DNA of 64,000 nucleotides. Source: Natronosporangium sp035305625. Lineage in GTDB: Bacteria; Actinomycetota; Actinomycetes; Mycobacteriales; Micromonosporaceae. The notes under the pieces are model-generated. The model searched no databases. It was not told where the DNA came from and saw only the letters and a program-made list of their open reading frames with translations. This document shows positions 56,626-64,000 of the stretch, piece after piece; positions within the stretch are counted from its first letter, which is position 1, and every line of letters starts with the position of its first letter. The stretch covers positions 62,001 through 126,000 of the forward strand of contig CAWEKD010000009.1 in assembly GCA_963809545.1 (NCBI GenBank), written 5' to 3'. The position numbers were made by a program, and so were the translations under genes.

Positions 56626-58179
56626 ATGAGAGTGACCGCGCCGACCGCGGGCTCCGCCACCCCGCCGGCCCCGCGTTCTCGTCGCCGCTTGGCCACCGTC
56701 CTCACCGTCGTCAGCCTGCTGATCGGGCTGGCCGCGGTAACCGCGCAGCAATTGCTGCTAGAGCCTTCTGAGCCGCCGGCCGAGCCGGCCCGACCGCTGT
56801 CACAGGAAGAGGCGGAGCGGCTGGCGAGCATGCGGGAACGTAATTATCACGACGGTGGTGCCGGCGTACGCGCCACCATTTCTGACGGCACCACCTCGGT
56901 CCACTTGGCTGGCTGGGTGGACTGGCGGCACCCGGTGGTCTATCTCGCCCGCTCCGGCAGCACTCCGGGGGTGGCCGATGAACTCCTGCAGGCCGTTCCC
57001 GGGCTGGTGGCCTACCGGCCGGGGTCGGTAGAGGCCCCCACGACCAGCCCGGTGAGTAGGACCAGCCCGGACGCTTCCGCCAGCGTGCCGGTGGTCGACC
57101 CCCATCCGCTGCCGCCTGTCCCGCCTCCCGCCGACGGCTGGCAGGTACGGCCGTTGGCGCCCGGCAGCGGCACCAGCGCGCCCCACGACCCGTCGGCGGT
57201 GGATTCGGCCCTGGCGCTCCTGCTGAACTTGACTTCGCCCCAGCCGGACTCCGCCACGCTCCTGGCTAACAGCGACTCGCGCTGGCTGCGACCGGACCGC
57301 GCCGCCGGGTACGACGTCGACGTCCTCCTCGGCCCGGCCATCCCGCCGGTGGAGCCCACCGAGAGCACCGCCACCCCGGTGCCGCAATCGCTGGCCGCGA
57401 TGGGCGGGGCGGTCCAGTACTGGCTGGATCGGCAGGGGCGGCTGCACCAGCTGGCCGCGCTGCTGTCGGAAACCACCACCTTGGAGATGACGCTGGATCG
57501 CTCCGCTCAGCCCACCACGGAGGTGCTGGATCTGCTCGGCGGGGACCCGATCCAGCCGGCCCCGGTCAGCTGGCCGGAGGCGGAGCTGCTGGCGCGGCTG
57601 GGCCAGAGTAACTACGCCGCCGGCGGTGGTGAGGTCGTCGTGACCGTGCCCAATCAGGACGGGACGACCTTCCGGGCCCGGGGTTGGCTGGACTGGCAGC
57701 GGGGCATCACCTACCTGATCAGCGGGCCGGTGGATGATCCGCTCGGGCTGGTGTGGGCCGACCGGGAAGCGGTCGGCTACCGTCCCGGCCCCCTGCCGGA
57801 GGGCGAGCAGCCACCGCTACCAGCTCCTGCGGACGGCTGGCAGTGGAGCTTGTGGACTCAGCGCGGGGACGAGTACGGCGGATTCGACGTGGATCTGCTC
57901 CTCAACGAGGCACTCAACGCCGGGGGCGGGCACGGACTGGATCCGGAAGTGATCCATCAGCATGCCTACCGGTTGCGCAGCGACACCCTGGCGGGAAAGC
58001 CGGTGACGGTGTACGAGATCCAGCGGCAGACGGAGACCGAGGTCAGTCCTGGCCAGTCCCGCCTCCGGTACTGGGTGGACGATCAAGCCGGCATCTTGCT
58101 GCGGTTGGAGATCCGCACCCGCAGTGGCGGGTTCGGGCAACTGGACCTCACCCCGGCCCCGGTGCCGTACCTGTACTGA
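56626..58179 (+). CDS. Membrane-anchored protein with internal duplication
   Basis: 517 residues from ATG 56626. A short cytoplasmic arginine-rich stretch is followed by one membrane helix (about 25-45), so the bulk is outside the membrane. The outer part is two copies of one unit. Copy 1 (about 65-290) has RERNYHDGGAGV, GWVDWRHPVVYLA, YRPG, DGWQVRPL and YDVDVLL. Copy 2 (about 320-517) has GQSNYAAGGGEV, GWLDWQRGITYLI, YRPG, DGWQWSLW and FDVDLLL. I do not recognise a named family; the arrangement resembles lipid-carrier lipoproteins only loosely. Confidence 0.85.
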   Translation: MRVTAPTAGSATPPAPRSRRRLATVLTVVSLLIGLAAVTAQQLLLEPSEPPAEPARPLSQEEAERLASMRERNYHDGGAGVRATISDGTTSVHLAGWVDWRHPVVYLARSGSTPGVADELLQAVPGLVAYRPGSVEAPTTSPVSRTSPDASASVPVVDPHPLPPVPPPADGWQVRPLAPGSGTSAPHDPSAVDSALALLLNLTSPQPDSATLLANSDSRWLRPDRAAGYDVDVLLGPAIPPVEPTESTATPVPQSLAAMGGAVQYWLDRQGRLHQLAALLSETTTLEMTLDRSAQPTTEVLDLLGGDPIQPAPVSWPEAELLARLGQSNYAAGGGEVVVTVPNQDGTTFRARGWLDWQRGITYLISGPVDDPLGLVWADREAVGYRPGPLPEGEQPPLPAPADGWQWSLWTQRGDEYGGFDVDLLLNEALNAGGGHGLDPEVIHQHAYRLRSDTLAGKPVTVYEIQRQTETEVSPGQSRLRYWVDDQAGILLRLEIRTRSGGFGQLDLTPAPVPYLY

Positions 58180-58197
58180 CCCGGTGGTGGAGCGGGG

Positions 58198-59379
58198 TCA
58201 GGGGCACCAGCCCGTGGCGGTCGCCCACTGCGTGACCCGGTCGGCGATCTGGTCGAACCAGGGCTCCTTGGCCTCGGCGTACGCGGTGAGGGTGGTGGTC
58301 CGGGCGGCCAGGTCCCGTTTCAGGGCGGCGTATTCGGCCCGGGCATCCGGTTCGGCCCGTAGCCAGTCCCGCATTAGGAGGCTCCACCGCCACCCGGGGG
58401 AGCTGGCCGGTCGCACATGCAGGTACGCCGGCCGGCCGGGGTCGGCGTTGCCGTGCAGCCGCTTCTCCCACGCTGCCGGGTCGGTCACCGGCGGTTTCGG
58501 CCGGTCCCGCCACTGCCCCGGGTACGCCGGGAATCCGGCCGCGGCCAGCCGGTCGGCCACGGCGTCGGCGGTGGCCAGGTCGGGCACCGTGAGCTGGAGG
58601 TCGAGCACGTCTTTGGCCGGCAGTCCCGGCACCGCCGTGGAGCCGATGTGGTCGATCCGGTACTCCTCCCCCACCGCCTGTCGGATCCGGGCCGCCAACC
58701 GGGCGAACTGCGCCGGCCAGTCCGGGTCGGGGTCCACCACCTGGACCGGCCCGTCCGGCCGGGCGGGCCGGCGCTGGCGCAGGTGGGCTTCGAACTGGCG
58801 GAGGCGGGGCCAGAGCGCGTCCACGGCCGCGTGGAGGGCGGTCACCGGGCCGTCGTTGCGGAGCAGGACGTCGGCGGCCGCCCGCCGCTCCTGGTCGGTG
58901 GCCTGGTTTCGGATCCGCGCTCGGGCGTCGGCGGGGTCCATGCCCCGGTGCTCCACCAGCCGCTGCACCCGGACCGGCTCAGGCGCCTCCACCACCAGCA
59001 CCAGGTGGTATCCGGGCGCCAGGCCCGACTCCACCAGCAGCGGGACGTCGTTGACCACCACCGCGTCGGCCGGAGCCGCCGCGGTCAGTTCCGCGGTGCG
59101 GGCTCGTACCCGCGGATGGATGATCTCCTCCAGCCGGCGCCGGGCGGCCGGGTCATGGAACACCACCGCCGCCAGCGCCGCCCGGTCCAGCCCGCCGCTG
59201 GCGTCCAGGACCTGGTCCCCGAAGGCCGCGACCACCTCGCGCAGGCCCTCGGTGCCGGGGGCCACCACCTCCCGGGCCAGCGCGTCCGCGTCGATCACCA
59301 CCGCGCCGTGCGCTGCCAGGCGTTGGGCCACCTGGGTCTTACCCGCGCCGATCCCACCGGTCAATCCGATTCGCAGCAC
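58198..59379 (-). CDS. coaE: Dephospho-CoA kinase fused to a GrpB-family domain
   Basis: 393 residues from GTG 59379; a longer frame to 59415 is less likely. Residues 1-200 are CoaE, with P-loop GLTGGIGAGKT at the N terminus and DADALAREVV, which phosphorylates dephospho-CoA in the last step of CoA synthesis. Residues about 205-390 are a GrpB/UPF0157 nucleotidyltransferase-like domain (WPAQFARLAARIRQAV, DHIGSTAVPGLPAKDVLDLQLTV, RPAYLHVRP). The fusion is known in actinobacteria; what GrpB adds is unclear. Convergent with the anchored protein, 18 bases apart. Confidence 0.94.
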   Translation of the reverse strand: MLRIGLTGGIGAGKTQVAQRLAAHGAVVIDADALAREVVAPGTEGLREVVAAFGDQVLDASGGLDRAALAAVVFHDPAARRRLEEIIHPRVRARTAELTAAAPADAVVVNDVPLLVESGLAPGYHLVLVVEAPEPVRVQRLVEHRGMDPADARARIRNQATDQERRAAADVLLRNDGPVTALHAAVDALWPRLRQFEAHLRQRRPARPDGPVQVVDPDPDWPAQFARLAARIRQAVGEEYRIDHIGSTAVPGLPAKDVLDLQLTVPDLATADAVADRLAAAGFPAYPGQWRDRPKPPVTDPAAWEKRLHGNADPGRPAYLHVRPASSPGWRWSLLMRDWLRAEPDARAEYAALKRDLAARTTTLTAYAEAKEPWFDQIADRVTQWATATGWCP

Positions 59380-59508
59380 CCCGACAGTCAACCGCAGCCG
59401 CGGCGGGATCGACACGCCAGGGTGTCACCCCCGAGGGGGCCGACATAACAGACATATACTCTACGTAGTCATGTAATTACACCGATGCTAGTTTGTGGGA
59501 GTTTTCGG

Positions 59509-59820
59509 ATGACCCAGCCCGAGCCGTATCTGATCGTCACGCACCTGCCGGGCCGGTGGCGGGACCGTCATGTTCCGCGGCATCGCCCCGGACGGCACCG
59601 CTGGCGGCCGGACACTGCCCGGAACGTCCGACGCCCCCACCCGCACCGGCCACTCTCCCCTCGGCTGCGGCGGCGAGGGCGCCATCGGCGCCGCCCCGAC
59701 CGCCCGGTGTTGGCCGCCTGCCAACAGGTCGGCATCGTGACGACGCTCGTGATGCTGCTCGTCAGCGGCTGGTTCACCGCCTCCGGCGCCACCGCCGTAG
59801 CGCAGATGACCCACCCCTGA
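59509..59820 (+). CDS. Small basic protein with C-terminal membrane helix
   Basis: 103 residues from ATG 59509, with GGGAG seven bases upstream. The middle is extremely rich in arginine, histidine and proline (about 25-70). The last 30 residues form a hydrophobic helix (VGIVTTLVMLLVSGWFTASGATAVA). Third-position GC is coding-like. No family recognised. It lies alone between the divergent coaE and the rpsA terminator. Confidence 0.45.
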   Translation: MTQPEPYLIVTHLPGRWRDRHVPRHRPGRHRWRPDTARNVRRPHPHRPLSPRLRRRGRHRRRPDRPVLAACQQVGIVTTLVMLLVSGWFTASGATAVAQMTHP

Positions 59821-59853
59821 CCGGACCGGGGCTCATTCCGGCTCACTAACGAA

Positions 59854-59901
59854 ACCACCCGGGCCGGTGGCGGGTTGTGCCCGCTCACCGGCCCGGGTGG
59901 T
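59854..59901. terminator. Terminator of rpsA
   Basis: Stem of about 20 bp (59855-59874 with 59880-59900, one bulged base) and a 5-base loop, 23 bases after the rpsA stop. Also serves the small gene from the other side. Confidence 0.8.
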
Positions 59902-59923
59902 GACGCCACTACCGGAGCGAGGA

Positions 59924-61408
59924 TCAGCCGCCGGCCAGCTTCTCCTTCAGCGCGGCCAGCGCCTCGTCCGTGGCCAGCGTGCCAGACGGCTCACTGGAGC
60001 GCCGGGAACGCCGCCCGGAGTCGCCCGACTCGGCGGCCTCCTCGGCAGCGGCCGCCGCCCGGGCGTTCTGCACCTGCCGGCTGTGCGCCTCCCAGCGGGC
60101 CCGGGCCTCGGCGTACTGCCGCTCCCACTCCTCGCGCTGCTTCTCGTACCCCGGCAGCCACTCGCCGCTCTCGGGGTCGAAGCCCTCCGGGTACTTGTAG
60201 TTGCCGTGCTCGTCGTACTCGGCGGTCATCCCGTAGAGGGTCGGGTCGAAGTGCTCCTCGCCCTCCACGTAGCTCTCGTTGGCCTGCTTGAGCGACAGCG
60301 AGATCCGCCGGCGCTCCAGGTCGATGTCGATGACCTTGACCATCACCTCGGAGCCGACCTGCACCACCTGCTCCGGGATCTCGACGTGCTTCTCCGACAG
60401 CTCGGAGATGTGCACCAGGCCCTCGATCCCGTCCTCGACCCGGACGAACGCACCGAACGGCACCAGCTTGGTGACCACACCCGGCACGATCTGCTGGATC
60501 TGGTGCTTGCGGGCGAACTGCCGCCACGGGTCCTCCTGGGTGGCCTTCAGCGACAGCGACACCCGCTCCCGCTCCAGGTCCACGTCCAGGACCTCGACCT
60601 CGACCTCCTGGCCGACCTCCACCACCTCGGACGGGTGGTCGATGTGCTTCCACGACAGCTCGGAGACGTGCACCAGGCCATCCACGCCACCGAGGTCGAC
60701 AAACGCCCCGAAGTTGACGATCGAGGAGACCACGCCCTTGCGGACCTGGCCCTTGGCCAGCTTGTTGAGGAACTCGGTGCGGACCTCGGACTGGGTCTGC
60801 TCCAGCCACGCCCGGCGGGACAGGACCACGTTGTTGCGGTTCTTGTCCAGCTCGATGATCTTGGCCTCGAGCTCCCGGTTGACGTACGGCTGGAGGTCGC
60901 GCACCCGGCGCATCTCGACCAGCGAAGCGGGCAGGAAGCCGCGCAGCCCGATGTCGAGGATGAGGCCGCCCTTGACCACCTCGATGACGGCGCCGCGAAC
61001 GACGCCGTCCTCTTCCTTGATCTTCTCGATGGTGCCCCAGGCGCGCTCGTACTGGGCCCGCTTCTTGGACAGGATCAGCCGGCCCTCCTTGTCCTCCTTC
61101 TGGAGAACCAGGGCCTCGATCCGGTCACCGACCGACACCACCTCGGCGGGGTCCACGTCGTGCTTGATGGACAGCTCCCGAGAGGGAATCACGCCCTCGG
61201 TCTTGTAGCCGATGTCGAGCAGGACTTCGTCCCGATCGACCTTGACGACGGTCCCCTCGACAATGTCGCCGTCATTGAAGTACTTGATGGTCTCGTCGAT
61301 CGCGGCGAGGAAGGCCTCCTCCGAGCCGAGGTCGTCGACGGTGACCTGGGTGGTGGCGGCGTCGCCGCCGTTGTTGGCGCTCGAGGTGGCCTCGATGCTG
61401 CTCGTCAT
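59924..61408 (-). CDS. rpsA: 30S ribosomal protein S1
   Basis: 494 residues with four S1 RNA-binding domains at about 45-120, 135-205, 220-295 and 307-380, fewer than the six of E. coli, as usual in actinobacteria. Domain phrases include GDIVEGTVVKVDRDEVLLDIG, VSSIVNFGAFVDLGGVDGLVHVSELSW and VTKLVPFGAFVRVEDGIEGLVHISELSE. The C terminus (about 400-494) is charged and low in complexity. It helps the 30S subunit bind mRNA. No good Shine-Dalgarno sequence precedes the ATG. Confidence 0.97.
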   Translation of the reverse strand: MTSSIEATSSANNGGDAATTQVTVDDLGSEEAFLAAIDETIKYFNDGDIVEGTVVKVDRDEVLLDIGYKTEGVIPSRELSIKHDVDPAEVVSVGDRIEALVLQKEDKEGRLILSKKRAQYERAWGTIEKIKEEDGVVRGAVIEVVKGGLILDIGLRGFLPASLVEMRRVRDLQPYVNRELEAKIIELDKNRNNVVLSRRAWLEQTQSEVRTEFLNKLAKGQVRKGVVSSIVNFGAFVDLGGVDGLVHVSELSWKHIDHPSEVVEVGQEVEVEVLDVDLERERVSLSLKATQEDPWRQFARKHQIQQIVPGVVTKLVPFGAFVRVEDGIEGLVHISELSEKHVEIPEQVVQVGSEVMVKVIDIDLERRRISLSLKQANESYVEGEEHFDPTLYGMTAEYDEHGNYKYPEGFDPESGEWLPGYEKQREEWERQYAEARARWEAHSRQVQNARAAAAAEEAAESGDSGRRSRRSSEPSGTLATDEALAALKEKLAGG

Positions 61409-61705
61409 GTGGTTTGTTGCTCCGAACGGATGGTTGTCGTGGTGACTCGGTTATCTGCCGGGATTCCGGCAGTGCGCCCACCAGTTCGCCGCGGAACTGC
61501 CCCCGCGATCGTGCTCCGACCACCGGGTCACCCTGCGGCCGCGAACCCACTCCCTGCCGGGGCACGCAACTCGCGAACGCATCGAATAGCTTACCGTGCG
61601 CAAGACCACACCGTGCAAGCCCTCCGGAGGATCTTCCAAACCCTGGTCAGCCCCGCTACAGCTGGCCGCTGGCCCCGCCGCGCCAGCGGCCACTAGCGTG
61701 GCGGC
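61409..61705. other. Divergent gap between rpsA and methyltransferase gene
   Basis: About 300 bases holding the rpsA leader and both promoters. On the minus strand TTGCAC (61613-61618) and TAAGCT (61588-61593) are 19 bases apart and could be a weak rpsA promoter. The leader of about 180 bases could carry S1 autoregulation. No gene or clear RNA motif seen. Confidence 0.35.
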
Positions 61706-62516
61706 ATGGGACAGGTACGGGTGGGGCGCCAGCCGGTGACCAACGCGCAGGCCCGGCAGGCCAGCCGGCGCTGGTGGGACAGCGACGCCGACGCATACCA
61801 CGCCGAACACGGCGAATTTCTCGGCGAGGTCGACCTGCGGTGGTGTCCGGAGGGGCTACGGGAGGCGGAGGTACGGCTGCTGGGCGACGTGCGCGGCGCC
61901 CGGGTACTGGAATTGGGCTGCGGCGGCGCCGCCGGGGCACGCTGGCTGACCAGCCAGGGCGCGTTCGCGGTGGGCTTGGACCTGTCCGCCGGGATGCTGC
62001 GGCACGCCGCCGCCGGTAACCGCCGCAGCGGCGTCGGCGGCGCCGCTGGTGCAGGCCGACGCGCTCGCGCTCCCGTTCCGCGACCGTAGCTTCGACCTGG
62101 TGTTCACCGCGTTCGGCGCGGTCCCGTTCGTGGCGGACTCCGCGGCCCTGATGCGGGAGGTGGCACGGGTGCTGCGCCCGGGCGGCCGGTGGGTGTTCGC
62201 GGTGACCCACCCGATGCGGTGGATCTTCCTCGACGACCCGGGTGAGGCCGGACTGGTGGCGGTGCATTCGTACTTCGACCGCCGGCCGTACGTGGAATAC
62301 GACGAGGACGGCCAGCTCACGTACGTGGAGCAGCACCGCACCCTCGGCGACCGGGTACGGGAACTGGTAGCGGCGGGTTTCACCCTGCTTGACCTGATTG
62401 AGCCGGAATGGCCGGAGGGGCACGAGCGGATCTGGGGACAGTGGGGCCCGCTGCGGGGCCGACTGTTCCCCGGGACCGCGATCTTCGTCACCCGGCTCAC
62501 CGAGCCACCCCGCTGA
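61706..62516 (+). pseudogene. Class I SAM-dependent methyltransferase, frameshifted
   Basis: ATG 61706. The first frame encodes the N terminus and SAM motif I (GARVLELGCGGAAGARWL) and motif DLSAGMLRHA, to about 62030. The rest (PLVQADALALPFRDRSFDLVFTAFG, LRPGGRWVFAVTHPM) lies in the next frame and ends at 62516. One extra G within GGCGTCGGCGGCGCCGCTGG at 62030-62049 explains it. Removing one base would give a protein of about 269 residues, a normal size. The substrate is unknown. Next to rpsA and polA as in other actinobacteria. Confidence 0.85.
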
Positions 62517-62553
62517 CGGTCGACCGGGCGACCTCAGCGCCGACGGGGTGGGG

Positions 62554-64000
62554 TCAGTGGCTGGCCGCCTCCCAGTCCGGCCCCACCCCGACCGCGACCT
62601 CCAACGGCACCGACAACGTGTAGGCGCCGCTCATCTGCTCGCGCACCAGCGCGGTGAGCTGCTCCTGCTCCCCCGGCGCCACCTCGAACACCAGCTCGTC
62701 GTGCACCTGTAGCAGCATCCGGGAGCGCATCTGGGCGGTCCGCAGCGCGGTGTCGATCCGCAGCATCGCCAGCTTGATGATGTCCGCGGCCGAGCCCTGG
62801 ATCGGGGCGTTGAGGGCCATCCGCTCAGCCATCTCCCGCCGCTGCCGGTTGTCGCTGTTCAGGTCCGGGAGGTAGCGGCGGCGGCCGAGCATGGTCTCGG
62901 TGTACCCGTCCCGGCGGGCGGCCTCCACCACCTGCTGGAGGTAGTCCCGGACCCGGCCGAAGATCCGGAAGTACTCCTCCATCAGCTCCCGCGCCTCCGC
63001 GGTGCTGATCTGCAGCTGCTGGGACAGGCCGTACGCGGACAGCCCGTAAGCCAGCCCGAAGTTCATCGCCTTGATCTTCCGGCGCTGGTCGGGGGTGACC
63101 TCGTCCGCCGGCACCCCGAACACCGACGCGGCCGTGACCGCGTGGAAGTCGCGACCGGCCCGGAACGCCTCCACCAGGGTCTGGTCACCGGACAGGTGCG
63201 CCATGATCCGCATCTCGATCTGGCTGTAGTCGGCGGTCAGCAGCGCCTCGTACCCCGACCCCACCACGAACGCCCGTCGGATCCGCCGCCCTTCCTCGGT
63301 GCGGATCGGCACATTCTGCAGATTGGGGTCGGTAGAGGACAGCCGGCCGGTGGCCGCCACCGTCTGATAGAAGGTGGTGTGGATCCGCCCGTCCGGGCTG
63401 ACCGACTTGAGCAGTCCGTCCACGGTCGACTTCAACCGCGCCACGTCGCGGTGCCGCAACAGGTGCGCCAGCACCGGGTGGCCGGTCTGGGCGTACAACC
63501 CCTGCAGCGCGTCCGCGTCGGTGGTGTACCCGGTCTTGATCCGCTTGGTCTTCGGCAGGCCGAGCTGATCAAACAGGATCTCCTGCAACTGCTTCGGGGA
63601 GCCGAGGTTGAACTCCCGCCCCACCACCTCGTACGCGGCCTGCGCCACGGCCTTCACCTCCGCGGCGAAGTGGGCCTCCAGCTCGGACAGGTAGTCGGTG
63701 TCGGCGGCGATCCCGGCCTGTTCCATGTCGGCGAGCACCCGCTCCAGCGGCAGCTCTACTTCCTGCAGCAGCCGGCGGCCGGCCTCCCCCAGCTCCTCGG
63801 TGAGCGCGTCGGCCAGCTCGAGCGTGGCCCGGGCCTGCAGCATCAGCGCCTGCTCCTGCTCACCGGTGGCGAGCCCGTCCAGCATCGGCTGCGGGTCGTC
63901 GACCCCGTCGGCCCGCAGCTCCTTCCGGAGGTAGCGCAGGCTCAGGTCGGCCAGGTCGTAGGAGCGCTGATCCGGCCGTACGAGATAGGCCGCCAGCGCC
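62554..64000 (-). CDS. polA: DNA polymerase I, C-terminal part
   Basis: The frame is open to the right edge, so the 5' end lies outside the window. The polymerase motifs are complete: motif A DYSQIEMRIMAHLSGD, motif B RRKIKAMNFGLAYG and motif C QVHDELVFE, plus TGRLSSTDPNLQNVPIR. The upstream stretch holds the end of the exonuclease-like domain (SYDLADLSLRYL). It fills gaps in repair and replication. Confidence 0.97.
   Translation of the reverse strand, partial: ALAAYLVRPDQRSYDLADLSLRYLRKELRADGVDDPQPMLDGLATGEQEQALMLQARATLELADALTEELGEAGRRLLQEVELPLERVLADMEQAGIAADTDYLSELEAHFAAEVKAVAQAAYEVVGREFNLGSPKQLQEILFDQLGLPKTKRIKTGYTTDADALQGLYAQTGHPVLAHLLRHRDVARLKSTVDGLLKSVSPDGRIHTTFYQTVAATGRLSSTDPNLQNVPIRTEEGRRIRRAFVVGSGYEALLTADYSQIEMRIMAHLSGDQTLVEAFRAGRDFHAVTAASVFGVPADEVTPDQRRKIKAMNFGLAYGLSAYGLSQQLQISTAEARELMEEYFRIFGRVRDYLQQVVEAARRDGYTETMLGRRRYLPDLNSDNRQRREMAERMALNAPIQGSAADIIKLAMLRIDTALRTAQMRSRMLLQVHDELVFEVAPGEQEQLTALVREQMSGAYTLSVPLEVAVGVGPDWEAASH

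Overview
This window comes from a very GC-rich actinobacterial chromosome, most likely a member of the Micromonosporaceae or a close relative. The evidence is indirect: strong G/C bias at third codon positions, many GTG starts with GTGA or ATGA overlaps, WhiA, OpcA, an actinobacterial VLRF1 release factor, a SufR-led suf operon, and actinobacterial gene order (rapZ-yvcK-whiA-gap-pgk-tpiA-secG; tkt-tal-pgi-zwf-opcA-pgl; polA-rpsA-coaE-uvrB-terC). I saw no rRNA, tRNA, CRISPR array, insertion sequence or prophage. It is mostly core chromosome.

Layout. 1-4700: the tail of an MMPL exporter, then aconitase, a small membrane protein and an AcnR-like TetR regulator. 4.7-12 kb: a divergent SDR protein, then a leftward series of ABC exporter, enoyl-CoA hydratase-like protein, small HTH protein, ABC-F ATPase, acVLRF1 and a membrane protein. 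12-18.7 kb: the complete suf Fe-S assembly operon led by sufR. 18.7-22.3 kb: heme A synthase and heme O synthase with an ATP-grasp protein between them. 22.4-30.8 kb: a rightward pentose-phosphate operon. 30.8-38.1 kb: secG, a GyrI-like gene, the glycolytic gap-pgk-tpiA genes, whiA, yvcK and rapZ. 38.2-42.5 kb: a secreted glucosaminidase, a secreted GHL10-type hydrolase and terC behind a manganese riboswitch. 42.5-45.2 kb: lemA and an M48 peptidase, both frameshifted. 45.2-47.3 kb: uvrB. 47.4-56.3 kb: a sugar ABC transporter with a LacI regulator and two tandem debranching-enzyme-like proteins. 56.6-64 kb: an anchored repeat protein, a CoaE-GrpB fusion, a small protein, ribosomal protein S1, a frameshifted methyltransferase and the C-terminal part of DNA polymerase I.

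Much of the new information is regulatory. An AcnR-type half-site lies on the acn promoter and recurs in a long palindrome in front of the tetR gene. An exact ACACT-N5-TGTGA palindrome overlaps the sufR start. A yybP-ykoY (Mn2+) riboswitch precedes terC. DasR-like dre sites lie in front of the GHL10 hydrolase. Three helically phased LacI operators lie between lacI and the debranching gene. Strong hairpin terminators mark several unit ends.

Five single-base indels fall in three genes (lemA, M48 peptidase, methyltransferase), all in G/C-rich contexts, while the other genes appear intact. They are either real gene decay or sequence errors. I did not find a convincing wholly new multi-gene system. 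The best candidate for an under-described module is the acVLRF1/ABC-F pair, whose genes overlap.
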